From: Micrococcaceae bacterium RIT 802
GTDB lineage: Bacteria; Actinomycetota; Actinomycetes; Actinomycetales; Micrococcaceae
NCBI GenBank assembly: GCA_016892645.1
Contig: JAFEMX010000009.1
Span: 1-64,000, forward strand
Direction of reading: 5' to 3'
Length of the DNA stretch: 64,000 nt
Shown: positions 26,039 through 36,615 of the stretch, one piece after another
Position numbering within the stretch: the first letter of the stretch is position 1
Layout: each line of letters starts with the position of its first letter
Program-made: the position numbers and the translations under genes
Notes under the pieces: model-generated
Databases searched by the model: none
Seen by the model: only the letters and a program-made list of their open reading frames with translations
What the model was told of the DNA's origin: nothing

Positions 26039-27067
26039 GTGAGTGACATCACCCCAATTCGAAGTGCGCTCCGAGGCGCCGTTCGCAACGGTAGTGGGCT
26101 CAAGCGGCTTGGCGGAACGTGGGGAGAGGCCCTTGCGGAGTTTCTGGGGACGTTCGTGCTCATCCTGCTGGGCGACGGCGCGGTCGCCATGGCGGTCGCG
26201 GGGCTGCCGGGGTCCGGCCGGACCGCTGGAGCAAATGTCATCTTCCAGGGTTCCGGCGACTGGATGCTGATCGCCTGGGGCTGGGCATTCGCCGTGGCCT
26301 TCGGCGTGTACATCGCCGGCGGGGTCAGCGGGGCCCATCTCAACCCGGCCGTGACATTGGCATTCGCGGTCCGGCGCAAATTTGCGTGGAAGAAGGTGGT
26401 CCCGTACATCGTCGCCCAGGTGGTCGGTGCATTTGCCGCCGCGGCCGTGGTATATGCCGTGTACTGGCAGGCCATCGATGCGTTCAACAAGGCGGCGGGA
26501 ACCGCCAGGGATGCTGCCGGAGGCCTGGCCACGTATTCGATCTTCGCCACCTTCCCGGCGCCTTATTACAACGGCGACAACTTTGGGCCCCTCGTGGACC
26601 AGATTGTCGGCACCGCGCTCTTGCTCATGTTGATCGCCGCTGTCATTGACATGCGCAATGGTGGCGTCAAAGCGAACCTCGGCCCCCTCATCATCGGATT
26701 CAGCGTCGCGGCGATCGGCATATCGTTCGGTGCCAACGCCGGATACGCGATCAACCCCGCCCGCGACTTCGGCCCCCGGCTCTTCGCGTGGATGGCAGGC
26801 TGGGGGGATACGGCGCTACCCGGCACGATCGACGGTTCGTTCAGTTGGTATTTCTGGGTTCCCATCGTCGGGCCCGTGGTGGGTGGCCTCATCGGCATCA
26901 TCTTGTACGACCTGTTTATCGGTGACATCCTGCACGCCCGATTCCGGCTGCAGCAACTGGAGGGGGAGGCAGGGCCCGGAACCGAGGAGACTGCCCCGAA
27001 CCCTTCGGCGGATACGACTCGCCGGGGCACCGAATCGGACCCGCCGCGCGCGTCAGACGAGGAGTAG
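26039..27067 (+). CDS. glpF: Glycerol facilitator (MIP/aquaporin family)
   Basis: A 342-residue MIP channel. Both pore motifs are intact: AHLNPAVT with Asn near residue 102, and NPARDFGPRLF with Asn near 239. The Asp after the second NPA (position 243) marks the glycerol-conducting GlpF group rather than water-only aquaporins. It is longer than E. coli GlpF because of an N-terminal extension (about 40 residues) and a polar C-terminal tail. The start is GTG 26039, behind AGGGAGG. It is divergent from glpD, so glycerol entry and catabolism share one control region (25849-26038). Confidence 0.92.
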   Translation: MSDITPIRSALRGAVRNGSGLKRLGGTWGEALAEFLGTFVLILLGDGAVAMAVAGLPGSGRTAGANVIFQGSGDWMLIAWGWAFAVAFGVYIAGGVSGAHLNPAVTLAFAVRRKFAWKKVVPYIVAQVVGAFAAAAVVYAVYWQAIDAFNKAAGTARDAAGGLATYSIFATFPAPYYNGDNFGPLVDQIVGTALLLMLIAAVIDMRNGGVKANLGPLIIGFSVAAIGISFGANAGYAINPARDFGPRLFAWMAGWGDTALPGTIDGSFSWYFWVPIVGPVVGGLIGIILYDLFIGDILHARFRLQQLEGEAGPGTEETAPNPSADTTRRGTESDPPRASDEE

Positions 27068-27114
27068 CCAACCGCCCCGGCCCTGCTATTCGGGCCGCGG
27101 CGGCGCCAAGGGCG

Positions 27115-27474
27115 TCAGATCCCCGACAATGTCGCTGCAATCCGCTCCAGCGAACCCGGGACCAAAGAATAGAACGCCCAGGTTCCGCGCTTTTCGCGCT
27201 GCAACAGCCCCGCATCGACCAGGATCCGCAGGTGGTGGGAGACGGTTGGCTGGCCCAGGTCCAAAGGCGCGGTCAGGTCGCAGACGCAGGCTTCGCCGTC
27301 GTTCCCTGCCTTCACGATGGACAGCAGCCGCAGCCGGTTCGGATCGGACAGGGCCTTGAAGACCAGCACGTGGCGTGCCGCCTCCTCGGCGCTGAGGCCC
27401 GGGACGGCCGTGGGAACGCAGCAGACGTCGTCGGTGCCCCGGGTGCGGGTGTCGGAGGCGGTCATGGGCACCAT
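27115..27474 (-). CDS. arsR: ArsR-family arsenic-responsive repressor
   Basis: A 119-residue winged-helix repressor. A Cys pair near residues 18-19 (VCCVP) and the metalloid site ACVCDL (Cys 63 and 65) precede the recognition helix QPTVSHHLRILVDAGL. Arsenite or antimonite binding to these Cys residues should release it from DNA. The start may be ATG 27474 or ATG 27465. It is divergent from acr3, and a perfect palindrome suited to it lies at 27484-27503. Confidence 0.9.
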   Translation of the reverse strand: MVPMTASDTRTRGTDDVCCVPTAVPGLSAEEAARHVLVFKALSDPNRLRLLSIVKAGNDGEACVCDLTAPLDLGQPTVSHHLRILVDAGLLQREKRGTWAFYSLVPGSLERIAATLSGI

Positions 27475-27483
27475 TATGCACCT

Positions 27484-27503
27484 ATATTGACATCCATCAA
27501 TAT
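27484..27503. promoter_or_regulatory. ArsR operator (ATATTGA-N6-TCAATAT)
   Basis: Perfect 7-base arms ATATTGA (27484-27490) and TCAATAT (27497-27503) lie 10 bases from the arsR start. They overlap the -35 of the acr3 promoter. AT-rich interrupted palindromes of this form are typical ArsR-family operators. Confidence 0.75.
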
Positions 27504-27516
27504 TGCCGACGATACT
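27487..27516 (+). promoter_or_regulatory. Promoter of acr3-arsC
   Basis: TTGACA (27487-27492), an 18-base spacer and GATACT (27511-27516) form a good sigma-70-type promoter. The -35 lies inside the ArsR palindrome, so repressor binding would block polymerase. Confidence 0.65.
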
Positions 27517-27559
27517 GTGGATCGACCATCATCGATCTCCCGAAAGGCGCCACCGCCCC

Positions 27560-28684
27560 GTGAGCCAGCACAGTGCCCCGCCCACCGAGCAGTCGGCCGA
27601 AGGGGCCGTCGTCGGCCGGCTGTCCATGCTGGACCGGCTCCTCCCCGCATGGATCATTGCCGCCATGGTTCTCGGCCTGCTGCTGGGCAGGTTCGTCCCG
27701 GGCCTGGATACCGCACTGGACGCGGTCCGCGTCGGCGAGGTCTCGCTGCCGATCGCCGTGGGGCTGCTGGTGATGATGTATCCGGTGCTGGCCAAGGTCC
27801 GCTACGACCAGGCGCACCGTGTGGTGGCCGACCGCAAGCTGCTCATCACCTCGCTGCTCATCAACTGGATCGCCGCCCCGGCATTCATGTTCGCCCTGGC
27901 CTGGATCTTCCTGCCAGACCTGCCCGAATACCGCACCGGACTGATCATCGTCGGGCTGGCCCGGTGCATCGCCATGGTGATGATCTGGAACGACCTGGCC
28001 TGCGGCGACCGCGAAGCCGCCGCCGTGCTGGTGTTCATCAACTCCGTCTTCCAGGTCATCGCCTTCGGGGCGCTCGGCTGGTTCTACCTGCAGGTCCTCC
28101 CGTCCTGGCTCGGCCTGCCCACGACCAGCGCGGACTTCTCGTTCTGGACGATCACCGCCTCGGTGCTGGTCTTCCTGGGCATCCCCTTGCTGGCCGGATT
28201 CCTGACCCGCACGCTGGGGGGGAAGGCCAAGGGGCGCGAGTGGTACGAGGGGCGCTTCCTGCCGAGGCTCGGCCCCTGGGCGCTGTATGGCCTGCTGTTC
28301 ACCATCGTCCTGCTTTTTGCGCTGCAGGGCGGCACCATCACGTCCCGCCCGATGGACGTCGTGCGCATCGCCCTGCCGCTGCTGGCCTACTTCGTCGTCG
28401 TCTTCGGCGCCGGGATGCTCACCGGACGGCTCCTGCAGCTGGGATACGCGAAGACGACGACGCTGGCCTTCACTGCCGCGGGCAACAACTTCGAGCTGGC
28501 CATTGCCGTGGCCATCGGCACGTTCGGCGTCACCTCCGGACAGGCGCTGGCCGGCGTCGTCGGACCGCTGATCGAGGTCCCCGTGCTGGTGGCGCTGGTC
28601 TACGTGGCCCTGTGGTCCCGCCAGCGCTTTTTCGCCACCGACCCCGCGGATCTGCGCGCCCCCACGAGGAGTCTGAACCCATGA
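27560..28684 (+). CDS. acr3: Arsenite efflux permease Acr3
   Basis: A 374-residue bile/arsenite/riboflavin-superfamily transporter that exports As(III). The conserved Cys sits in LARCIAMVMIWNDLACGD (Cys near residue 136). About ten hydrophobic helices are visible, and FTAAGNNFELAIAVAIGTFG is a typical Acr3 helix. The start is GTG 27560; the open frame to 27503 would run into the operator and is rejected. It overlaps arsC by four bases. Confidence 0.92.
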   Translation: MSQHSAPPTEQSAEGAVVGRLSMLDRLLPAWIIAAMVLGLLLGRFVPGLDTALDAVRVGEVSLPIAVGLLVMMYPVLAKVRYDQAHRVVADRKLLITSLLINWIAAPAFMFALAWIFLPDLPEYRTGLIIVGLARCIAMVMIWNDLACGDREAAAVLVFINSVFQVIAFGALGWFYLQVLPSWLGLPTTSADFSFWTITASVLVFLGIPLLAGFLTRTLGGKAKGREWYEGRFLPRLGPWALYGLLFTIVLLFALQGGTITSRPMDVVRIALPLLAYFVVVFGAGMLTGRLLQLGYAKTTTLAFTAAGNNFELAIAVAIGTFGVTSGQALAGVVGPLIEVPVLVALVYVALWSRQRFFATDPADLRAPTRSLNP

Positions 28685-29106
28685 CCGCGAGCGGGACCAC
28701 CACCAAGCCGTCAGTCCTCTTCGTCTGCGTCCACAATGCGGGCCGCTCCCAGATGGCCGCCGCATACCTCGCTGCGTTGTCCGGTGGGGCCATCGAGGTC
28801 CGTTCCGCCGGATCCGAGCCCGCCGATTCGGTCAATCCGGCGGCAGTGGCGGCCATGGCCGAGGAGGGCATCGACCTGTCAGCCGAAACTCCCAAGGTCC
28901 TCACCATCGATGCGGTGCGCGAATCCGACGTCGTGATCACGATGGGCTGCGGCGACACCTGCCCGGTCTTCCCCGGGAAACGCTACGAGGACTGGGCGTT
29001 GGAGGATCCCGCCGGCCAGGGCCTCGAGGCGGTCCGGCCCATCCGCGACGAGATCCGCTCGCGCGTCGAGGCGCTCATCGAATCCCTGGCGCCCGCGGTC
29101 CGGTAG
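28681..29106 (+). CDS. arsC: Arsenate reductase of the low-molecular-weight phosphatase type
   Basis: A 141-residue enzyme reducing arsenate to arsenite, the substrate of Acr3. The P-loop CX5R is CVHNAGR at residues 16-22, with the following Ser. The segment MGCGDTCPVFPG contributes two further Cys, and KRYEDWALEDPAG carries the general-acid Asp region. Whether it uses thioredoxin or mycothiol/mycoredoxin cannot be settled from sequence. The ATG overlaps the acr3 stop. Confidence 0.9.
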   Translation: MTASGTTTKPSVLFVCVHNAGRSQMAAAYLAALSGGAIEVRSAGSEPADSVNPAAVAAMAEEGIDLSAETPKVLTIDAVRESDVVITMGCGDTCPVFPGKRYEDWALEDPAGQGLEAVRPIRDEIRSRVEALIESLAPAVR

Positions 29107-29519
29107 CCACTGGACCCAGCGGTACGGCATTCGACCTGCCTCGTTATTCCGCCTTCGGCCCCAGGCCTGCGAACGGCAGGGCTGGGGATGCAGTGACGCT
29201 TTCAGCCCACGACCCGGAATTTGCGCGAGCGGAGCCGTCCAGGACCCCATCGACATCCCGCGACCCGGCCGCATCAGTCCGCGGCCGCGGGGCAGCACTG
29301 GAGGTGCTGCTGGCGCAGCCGGCCGGTGGAAGCGCCTTGCCGTTTCGCCCCGGCGAGCTGGAATCCGAGTCCTCGCCGCGGTCGGCCGGATGGGTCCGGC
29401 AGCTTCCCTGGTGCATGACCGTACTGTTCGCACTCATTGACTTTGTCAGTATGACAGGACAAACTTAACGAAAATATAAGGTCCGGCACCCTGCCGGCCG
29501 TCAAGAGGGAGGACCGGCC
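29107..29519. other. Gene-free stretch before the tautomerase gene
   Basis: No convincing gene is seen. An open frame at 29193-29468 has a GTG start, no ribosome binding site and low-complexity Ser/Pro/Arg sequence. The last 80 bases hold an AT-rich promoter region with an iol-type operator. Confidence 0.5.
29452..29480 (+). promoter_or_regulatory. Tautomerase promoter with an iol-type operator
   Basis: TGACAGGACA at 29452-29461 matches the motif shared by five other promoters in the region. It overlaps a possible -35 (TGACAG) that is followed 17 bases later by TATAAG (29475-29480). Larger symmetry is also present: TTTGTC (29442-29447) mirrors GACAAA (29458-29463). Confidence 0.55.
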
Positions 29520-29930
29520 ATGCCCATGATTCGGGTCGATGTCAACGAGGGGCGTTCGCGCGAGGGGCTGGCAGCCGTCAGCGAGGCGATCCATCGCGCC
29601 GTGGTGCGCGAGTATCGGATTCCCGAGGATGACTACTTCCATGTCCTGACCGAGCATCCGGCGGGCCAGATCATCGCGCGGGATGCGGGCCTGGGCTTCC
29701 GGCGCAGTCGCGACGTGGTCATGATCCAAATCTTCACCCAGGGAGGGCGCACCCCTGAAGCCAAGCACTCGCTCTTCGCTGCGATCGCCCATGAACTGCA
29801 GGCCCTCGGGGTCGCGGGGGAGGACGTCTTCATCGGCTACGTGGAAAATACCGCGCAGGACTGGTCCTTCGGCTTCGGGAGGGCGCAGTATGCCACGGGT
29901 GAGCTCGGGATTCCGAGCGCGCCGGCGTGA
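29520..29930 (+). CDS. Tautomerase-superfamily protein
   Basis: A 136-residue protein beginning Met-Pro, so the processed form would expose the catalytic Pro1 of the tautomerase superfamily. It is twice the length of 4-oxalocrotonate tautomerase and fits the cis-CaaD/fused two-unit group. The central motif VMIQIFTQGGRTPEAKHSLFAAIA resembles the second beta-alpha unit with its RTxExK segment. GGGAGGA precedes the ATG. It stands directly before the iol operon with its own copy of the iol-type operator. A role in isomerising a keto/enol intermediate of cyclitol breakdown is inferred. Confidence 0.72.
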   Translation: MPMIRVDVNEGRSREGLAAVSEAIHRAVVREYRIPEDDYFHVLTEHPAGQIIARDAGLGFRRSRDVVMIQIFTQGGRTPEAKHSLFAAIAHELQALGVAGEDVFIGYVENTAQDWSFGFGRAQYATGELGIPSAPA

Positions 29931-29988
29931 CCGGAAGCGGGGCCGCGCCTTCTGGCAGCAGTCGATGTCAATATGTCAGTACAAACCT

Positions 29989-30017
29989 TTGACAGGACAA
30001 AGTTTTTGATGCAGAGT
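29989..30017 (+). promoter_or_regulatory. iol operon promoter with an embedded operator
   Basis: TTGACA (29989-29994), 17 bases, then CAGAGT (30012-30017). The operator motif TGACAGGACA covers 29990-29999 and thus the -35. A second near-match (TGTCAGTACA, 29974-29983) lies just upstream. The arrangement is the same as at 43468-43496. Confidence 0.65.
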
Positions 30018-30109
30018 ACTTCTTGTGGCCTGATTCACATGAGCCAGCCACTTGCGACCGACCACCAGCCGAAGCGACTGGACCAAGACCCGAAAGGACG
30101 TCGATCCGC

Positions 30110-31108
30110 GTGAACCACGACGTGCTCACCATCGGACGCATCAGCGTCGACGTCTACCCGAACGATATCGGCATTCCGCTCTCCGAGGTCAACAGCTTCG
30201 GCAAATACCTCGGGGGATCGGCAACCAACGTGGCGGTCGCCGCAGCCCGTCACGGACGGCGTACCGGAGTTGTCACCCGGGTGGGCGATGACGAATTCGG
30301 AACCTACCTCGAACGCGAACTGGACAAGTTCGGCGTCGACCGGAGCCACGTCCGTCGGGTACCGGACCTTCAGACGCCGGTGACGTTCTGCGCCATCATG
30401 CCGCCTCACGACTTCCCGCTCTACTTCTACGGCCGCCTCCCGGCCGCCCCCGACTGGAGGATCTCGGCCGGCGAGCTCGACCTCGAAGCCATCCGCTCGA
30501 CGAGGATCTTCTGGTCCACCGTGACTGGACTGAGCCAGGAACCGAGCCGTTCCGCGCATGTCGCAGCGCATGAGGCGCGCGACCGCAACGGCCTCGCCGC
30601 CGGACAATTCACGGTTCTGGACCTGGACTACCGCCCGATGTTCTGGGAGTCGGAGGAAGCGGCCCGCGAACAGGTGGCACGCATCCTGCCGCACGTGACC
30701 GTCGCCATCGGCAACGACACCGAATGCAGTGTCGCCGTCGGCGCCGGTACCCCCGACGAACAGGCCGACCGCCTGCTTGCCGCAGGCGTCGAGATCGCCG
30801 TCGTGAAGCTGGGACCGGACGGGGTCATGGCCAAGACGGCCACCGAACGCGTCGTCTCGGCCCCGGTCCCGGTCGAGACGCTCAACGGCCTCGGAGCCGG
30901 CGATTCCTTCGGCGGCGCGTTCTGCCATGGGTTGCTCTCCGGTTGGCCGCTGGAACAGGTGCTCGACTACGCCAATGCCGCCGGAGCGCTCGTCGCATCC
31001 CGCCTGGCTTGCTCCGACGACATGCCCACCCCGGACGAAGTCAACGGCCTGCTCGCCGAGCGCGGCCGCACCGTACCCGGCCAACTCACCAGCGAGGTCT
31101 CGGAATGA
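30110..31108 (+). CDS. iolC: 5-dehydro-2-deoxygluconokinase
   Basis: A 332-residue PfkB-family kinase that phosphorylates 5-dehydro-2-deoxy-D-gluconate in myo-inositol breakdown. The PfkB N-terminal block is KYLGGSATNVAVAAARHG (about residues 32-49). The anion hole and catalytic Asp are LNGLGAGDSFGG with Asp265. GTG 30110 is preceded by AAAGGACG. It is the first gene of the iol operon, behind an operator-bearing promoter. The four-base overlap with the next gene indicates coupling. Confidence 0.9.
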   Translation: MNHDVLTIGRISVDVYPNDIGIPLSEVNSFGKYLGGSATNVAVAAARHGRRTGVVTRVGDDEFGTYLERELDKFGVDRSHVRRVPDLQTPVTFCAIMPPHDFPLYFYGRLPAAPDWRISAGELDLEAIRSTRIFWSTVTGLSQEPSRSAHVAAHEARDRNGLAAGQFTVLDLDYRPMFWESEEAAREQVARILPHVTVAIGNDTECSVAVGAGTPDEQADRLLAAGVEIAVVKLGPDGVMAKTATERVVSAPVPVETLNGLGAGDSFGGAFCHGLLSGWPLEQVLDYANAAGALVASRLACSDDMPTPDEVNGLLAERGRTVPGQLTSEVSE

Positions 31109-32046
31109 GCGCCACACCCACCATCGACCGCGGGGATCCACGCCGCTATGAGCACCTGACGACCCAGCGGCTCGAGGACCCCGCCGCCATTGCCCGTGCC
31201 GCCGCATCCCGCGTGCGCCACCCGGGTGCCCGTACAGGTCGTCAGAACTTCATCATCGCCGCCGACCATCCGGCCCGTGGCGCCCTCTCCGTGGGCAACC
31301 GGCCCTTGGCCATGGCCAACCGCCGTGACCTTCTGGACCGCCTGCAGATCGCCTTGGACAACCCCGCGGTGGACGGCATTCTTGCCAGCCCCGACATCCT
31401 GGATGACCTGCTCCTGCTCGGCGCCCTGGACAACAAGCTCATCTTCGGATCCATGAACCGCGGGGGGCTGGCCGGCTTCGTCAACGAGTTCGACGACCGT
31501 TTCACCGGCCACACCGCCCAGGCGCTCGCCGACATCGGCGCCGACGGCGGCAAGATGCTCACACGCATCGCGCTCGGGGACCCGGCCACCGCTGCCACGC
31601 TTGAGGCCACGGCCCGGGCCATCGATGCCCTGGCCGCGCGTCGGCTCATCGCCATGGTCGAACCCTTCCTCTCGCTGTGGGACAACGGGAAGGTTCGGAA
31701 CGACTTGAGCCCGAACGCCGTCATCAAATCGGTCGGCATTGCCTCGGGTCTGGGCGGAACCAGCGCCTACACCTGGATGAAGCTGCCTGTCGTTCCGGAG
31801 ATGGAACGCGTCATGGCCTCGACCACGCTCCCCACCGTCCTGCTGGGCGGTGACCCGTCAGGCTCCCCCGACGAGGTCTTCGCCTCGTGGGCCGCAGCGC
31901 TCGCGCTGCCCGGTGTCCAGGGCCTGACGGTCGGCCGCACCCTGCTCTACCCGGCCGATGGCAATGTCGCCGGAGCCGTCGCCACCGCCGCCTCCCTCCT
32001 GAACACCGTCCAAACCACCGTCCCCGCCGAAGAGGAGCTCCGCTAG
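31105..32046 (+). CDS. Cgl0159-family (beta/alpha)8 aldolase-like protein
   Basis: A 313-residue TIM-barrel protein of the actinobacterial Cgl0159 family, related to deoxyribose-phosphate aldolase. In this gene order it probably cleaves 2-deoxy-5-keto-gluconate 6-phosphate, the step done by IolJ elsewhere. Visible strands include NFIIAADHPARGALSVG, VDGILASPDILDDLL, LIAMVEPFLSLW and a phosphate-site-like VLLGGDPSG near the end. The start overlaps the iolC stop. The aldolase role is inferred from context and has not been read from catalytic residues. Confidence 0.78.
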   Translation: MSATPTIDRGDPRRYEHLTTQRLEDPAAIARAAASRVRHPGARTGRQNFIIAADHPARGALSVGNRPLAMANRRDLLDRLQIALDNPAVDGILASPDILDDLLLLGALDNKLIFGSMNRGGLAGFVNEFDDRFTGHTAQALADIGADGGKMLTRIALGDPATAATLEATARAIDALAARRLIAMVEPFLSLWDNGKVRNDLSPNAVIKSVGIASGLGGTSAYTWMKLPVVPEMERVMASTTLPTVLLGGDPSGSPDEVFASWAAALALPGVQGLTVGRTLLYPADGNVAGAVATAASLLNTVQTTVPAEEELR

Positions 32047-32048
32047 CC

Positions 32049-33995
<1,947 letters not shown>

Positions 33996-34032
33996 CCCCC
34001 ACCGAAGACCCCCACCAGAGAAAGAGATCGAC

Positions 34033-35553
34033 ATGAGCGTCACCACGGAGGCCACCACCGTGACCACCATCAAGCACTTCATCAACGGCACGGAGACCGC
34101 CGGGGACGGCACCGGAACCCAGCCCGTCTACAACCCCGCCACCGGCGAAGTCACCGCCAACCTGTCCCTCGCATCGGACGCCGACCTTCAGGCTGCCGTC
34201 GCCGCGGCACGCACCGCCGCCGACGCCTGGGGCGACACGTCCCTGGCCAAGCGCACCGCCGTGCTGTTCAAGTTCCGCGAGCTGCTGGCCGCCAACACCG
34301 ACGAACTGGCCCGCATCGTGACTTCCGAGCATGGCAAGGTCGTCTCCGACGCCGCCGGCGAAATCGGGCGCGGACTCGAGGTCGTCGAGTACGCCTGCGG
34401 GATCTCCCAATCCCTCAAGGGCGAATATTCCGACCAGGTCTCCACCGGCATCGACGTCTTCTCGTTCCGCCAGCCGCTCGGCGTCGTCGCGGGCATCACC
34501 CCGTTCAACTTCCCCGTCATGGTTCCGCTGTGGATGGCACCGGTCGCCATCGCCGCCGGCAATGCCTTCATCCTCAAACCGTCCGAGCGCGACCCCTCCG
34601 CGGCGGTCTTCCTGGCCCGCATCTTCAAGGAGGCAGGCCTGCCCGACGGCGTCTTCCAGGTCCTGCACGGAGGCAAGGAGACCGTCGACGGACTCCTGCG
34701 CCACCCGGACATCGACGGCATCTCCTTCGTGGGGTCCACCCCCATCGCCAAGTACGTCCACGAGACCGCCACCGCCCACGGCAAGCGCGTCCAGGCGCTC
34801 GGCGGCGCCAAGAACCACGCCGTCGTCATGCCCGACGCCGACATGGAGGTCGCAGCAGACCACCTGACCGCCGCGGCCTTCGGCTCCGCCGGCCAGCGCT
34901 GCATGGCCATCTCCGTGGCCGTCGCCGTCGGCGGCGCCGCCGACATCCTGGTCGACAAGCTCGTCACCCGTGCCCACGACATCAAGGTCTCCAACGGCCT
35001 CGACGACGGCGCGGACATGGGCCCGGTCATCACCCCCGCCTCCAAGACCCGCATCGAGAAGATCGTGGGCGAAGCCCAGGAAGCCGGAGCCGCCCTCATC
35101 GTGGACGGGCGCGACCTCGTCGTCGCCGACCACGAGAACGGATTCTTCGTCGGCCCGACCATCATCGACAACGTCCAGCGTGAGATGACCGCCTACACCG
35201 AGGAGATCTTCGGCCCGGTCCTGGCCATCGTGCGCGTCGACACCCTCGCCGAGGCCATCGAGATCGTCAACGCCAACCCGTACGGCAACGGCACCGCGAT
35301 CTTCACCTCCAACGGAGCCGATGCGCGCACGTACACCCGACGCGTCCACGTCGGCATGGTCGGGGTCAACGTCCCGCTGCCAGTCCCGGTCGCGTGGCAC
35401 TCCTTCGGCGGCTGGAAGAATTCGCTGTTCGGCGAACACCACATCTACGGACCGGACGGCGTGCGCTTCTACACCCGCGGCAAGGCCGTGACGCAGCGCT
35501 GGCCCGAACACAAGGAACTCTCCAACGCCTCCTTCGCGTTCCCGTCCAACTAG
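34033..35553 (+). CDS. iolA: Methylmalonate-semialdehyde dehydrogenase (acylating)
   Basis: A 506-residue aldehyde dehydrogenase converting malonate semialdehyde to acetyl-CoA (or methylmalonate semialdehyde to propionyl-CoA). The nucleophile is Cys290 in GSAGQRCMAIS. The signature GITPFNFPVMVPLWM and the glycine-rich FVGSTPIAKYVHE are typical of IolA/MmsA. ATG 34033 follows GAGAAAGAG. It is the last common step of inositol breakdown. A strong hairpin follows the gene at 35561-35598, before the next iol gene. Confidence 0.92.
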   Translation: MSVTTEATTVTTIKHFINGTETAGDGTGTQPVYNPATGEVTANLSLASDADLQAAVAAARTAADAWGDTSLAKRTAVLFKFRELLAANTDELARIVTSEHGKVVSDAAGEIGRGLEVVEYACGISQSLKGEYSDQVSTGIDVFSFRQPLGVVAGITPFNFPVMVPLWMAPVAIAAGNAFILKPSERDPSAAVFLARIFKEAGLPDGVFQVLHGGKETVDGLLRHPDIDGISFVGSTPIAKYVHETATAHGKRVQALGGAKNHAVVMPDADMEVAADHLTAAAFGSAGQRCMAISVAVAVGGAADILVDKLVTRAHDIKVSNGLDDGADMGPVITPASKTRIEKIVGEAQEAGAALIVDGRDLVVADHENGFFVGPTIIDNVQREMTAYTEEIFGPVLAIVRVDTLAEAIEIVNANPYGNGTAIFTSNGADARTYTRRVHVGMVGVNVPLPVPVAWHSFGGWKNSLFGEHHIYGPDGVRFYTRGKAVTQRWPEHKELSNASFAFPSN

Positions 35554-35560
35554 CCACCCA

Positions 35561-35598
35561 CGGTGCCGGAGGCAGGACCCGTCCCGCCTCCGGCACCG
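35561..35598 (+). other. Intercistronic hairpin between iolA and the iolE-like gene
   Basis: Perfect 13-base arms (35561-35573 with 35586-35598, CGGTGCCGGAGGC) enclose a 12-base loop inside the operon. There is no T-run. It may be a partial terminator or an RNA-processing/stability element that sets the dose of downstream genes. Confidence 0.6.
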
Positions 35599-35633
35599 CA
35601 CCCCGAACGCCCTGCACGAGAAAGGTCCGCCAG

Positions 35634-36566
35634 ATGCCGGACATCGAGAACAAGCTGATCATCGGCACCGCGCCGGACTCCTGGGGCGTGTGGTTCGCCG
35701 ACGACCCGAAGCAGACCCCGTGGGAACGCTTCCTCGACGAGGTCGCCGAATCCGGGTACAAGACCATCGAGTTGGGGCCTTACGGGTACCTGCCCACCGA
35801 CCCCTCCCGGCTGGCCGACGAACTGGCACAACGGGACCTGACGGTCTCCGCGGGGACGGTGTTCACGGCCTTCCACCGCGGGCTCGACGGCAGCGGTGCC
35901 GCCTGGGAGGAAGCCTGGGAACCCGCACGCAAGGTCGCCGAGCTCACCGCGGCCGTTGGCGGTGAGCACATCGTCGTCATTCCCGCCATGTGGCGCGACG
36001 ACGTCACCGGCGAAGCAGTCGAGGACGGGAACCTCTCGCCGGAGGCATGGGACGCACTGTTCGCAGGCCATGACCGGCTGGGCCGGATCCTGCGCGACGA
36101 CTTTGGGGTCCAACAGCAGTTCCACTCGCACGCCGATTCCCACGTCTGCGCCCAGTCCGACATCGAGACGTTCCTGCAGAACACCGATCCCGTATTGACC
36201 ACGCTCTGCCTGGACACCGGACATGCCGAATACGGCGGCGCTTCCTCGGTCGACCTGATCCATAAGTATCCCGAGCGGATCGGTTACCTCCACCTCAAGC
36301 AGATCGATCCGGACGTCCTGGCCACCGTGCGGGAACAGAACCTGACGTGGGCCGCCGCCAACCTGGCCGGCGTCATGGTCGAACCCCCCAGCGGGCTGCC
36401 TGACCTGCGCGCTGTCATCGAGGCAGTCGAGGCCCTCGACCGCCCCATCTACGGCATCGTCGAACAGGACATGTACCCGGTGGCGGACTTCGGCGTCCCG
36501 ATGCCCATCGCCAAGCGCACCGCCACCCATCTGCTCTCCTGCGGATCACGCACCCGCGTCCGCTAA
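35634..36566 (+). CDS. iolE: TIM-barrel sugar isomerase/epimerase, probable inosose dehydratase
   Basis: A 310-residue AP-endonuclease-2-like TIM barrel. The opening IGTAPDSWGVWF and GYKTIELGPYGYLPTDP are like IolE proteins, which dehydrate scyllo-inosose to the diketo compound hydrolysed by IolD. Metal-ligand candidates are visible in QFHSHADSHV, CLDTGHAEYGG and YLHLKQID. AAAGG precedes ATG 35634. A second IolE-like protein is at 59146, so which one serves myo-inositol is uncertain. Confidence 0.75.
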   Translation: MPDIENKLIIGTAPDSWGVWFADDPKQTPWERFLDEVAESGYKTIELGPYGYLPTDPSRLADELAQRDLTVSAGTVFTAFHRGLDGSGAAWEEAWEPARKVAELTAAVGGEHIVVIPAMWRDDVTGEAVEDGNLSPEAWDALFAGHDRLGRILRDDFGVQQQFHSHADSHVCAQSDIETFLQNTDPVLTTLCLDTGHAEYGGASSVDLIHKYPERIGYLHLKQIDPDVLATVREQNLTWAAANLAGVMVEPPSGLPDLRAVIEAVEALDRPIYGIVEQDMYPVADFGVPMPIAKRTATHLLSCGSRTRVR

Positions 36567-36615
36567 CGCCACCAGATTCCGCGGCCTCCCCGCCGCAACT
36601 GAAAGGACACCCACC

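Noticed and set aside
29193-29468. A 91-residue open frame upstream of the tautomerase
   Set aside because: No ribosome binding site, low-complexity sequence, and it runs through the promoter and operator.
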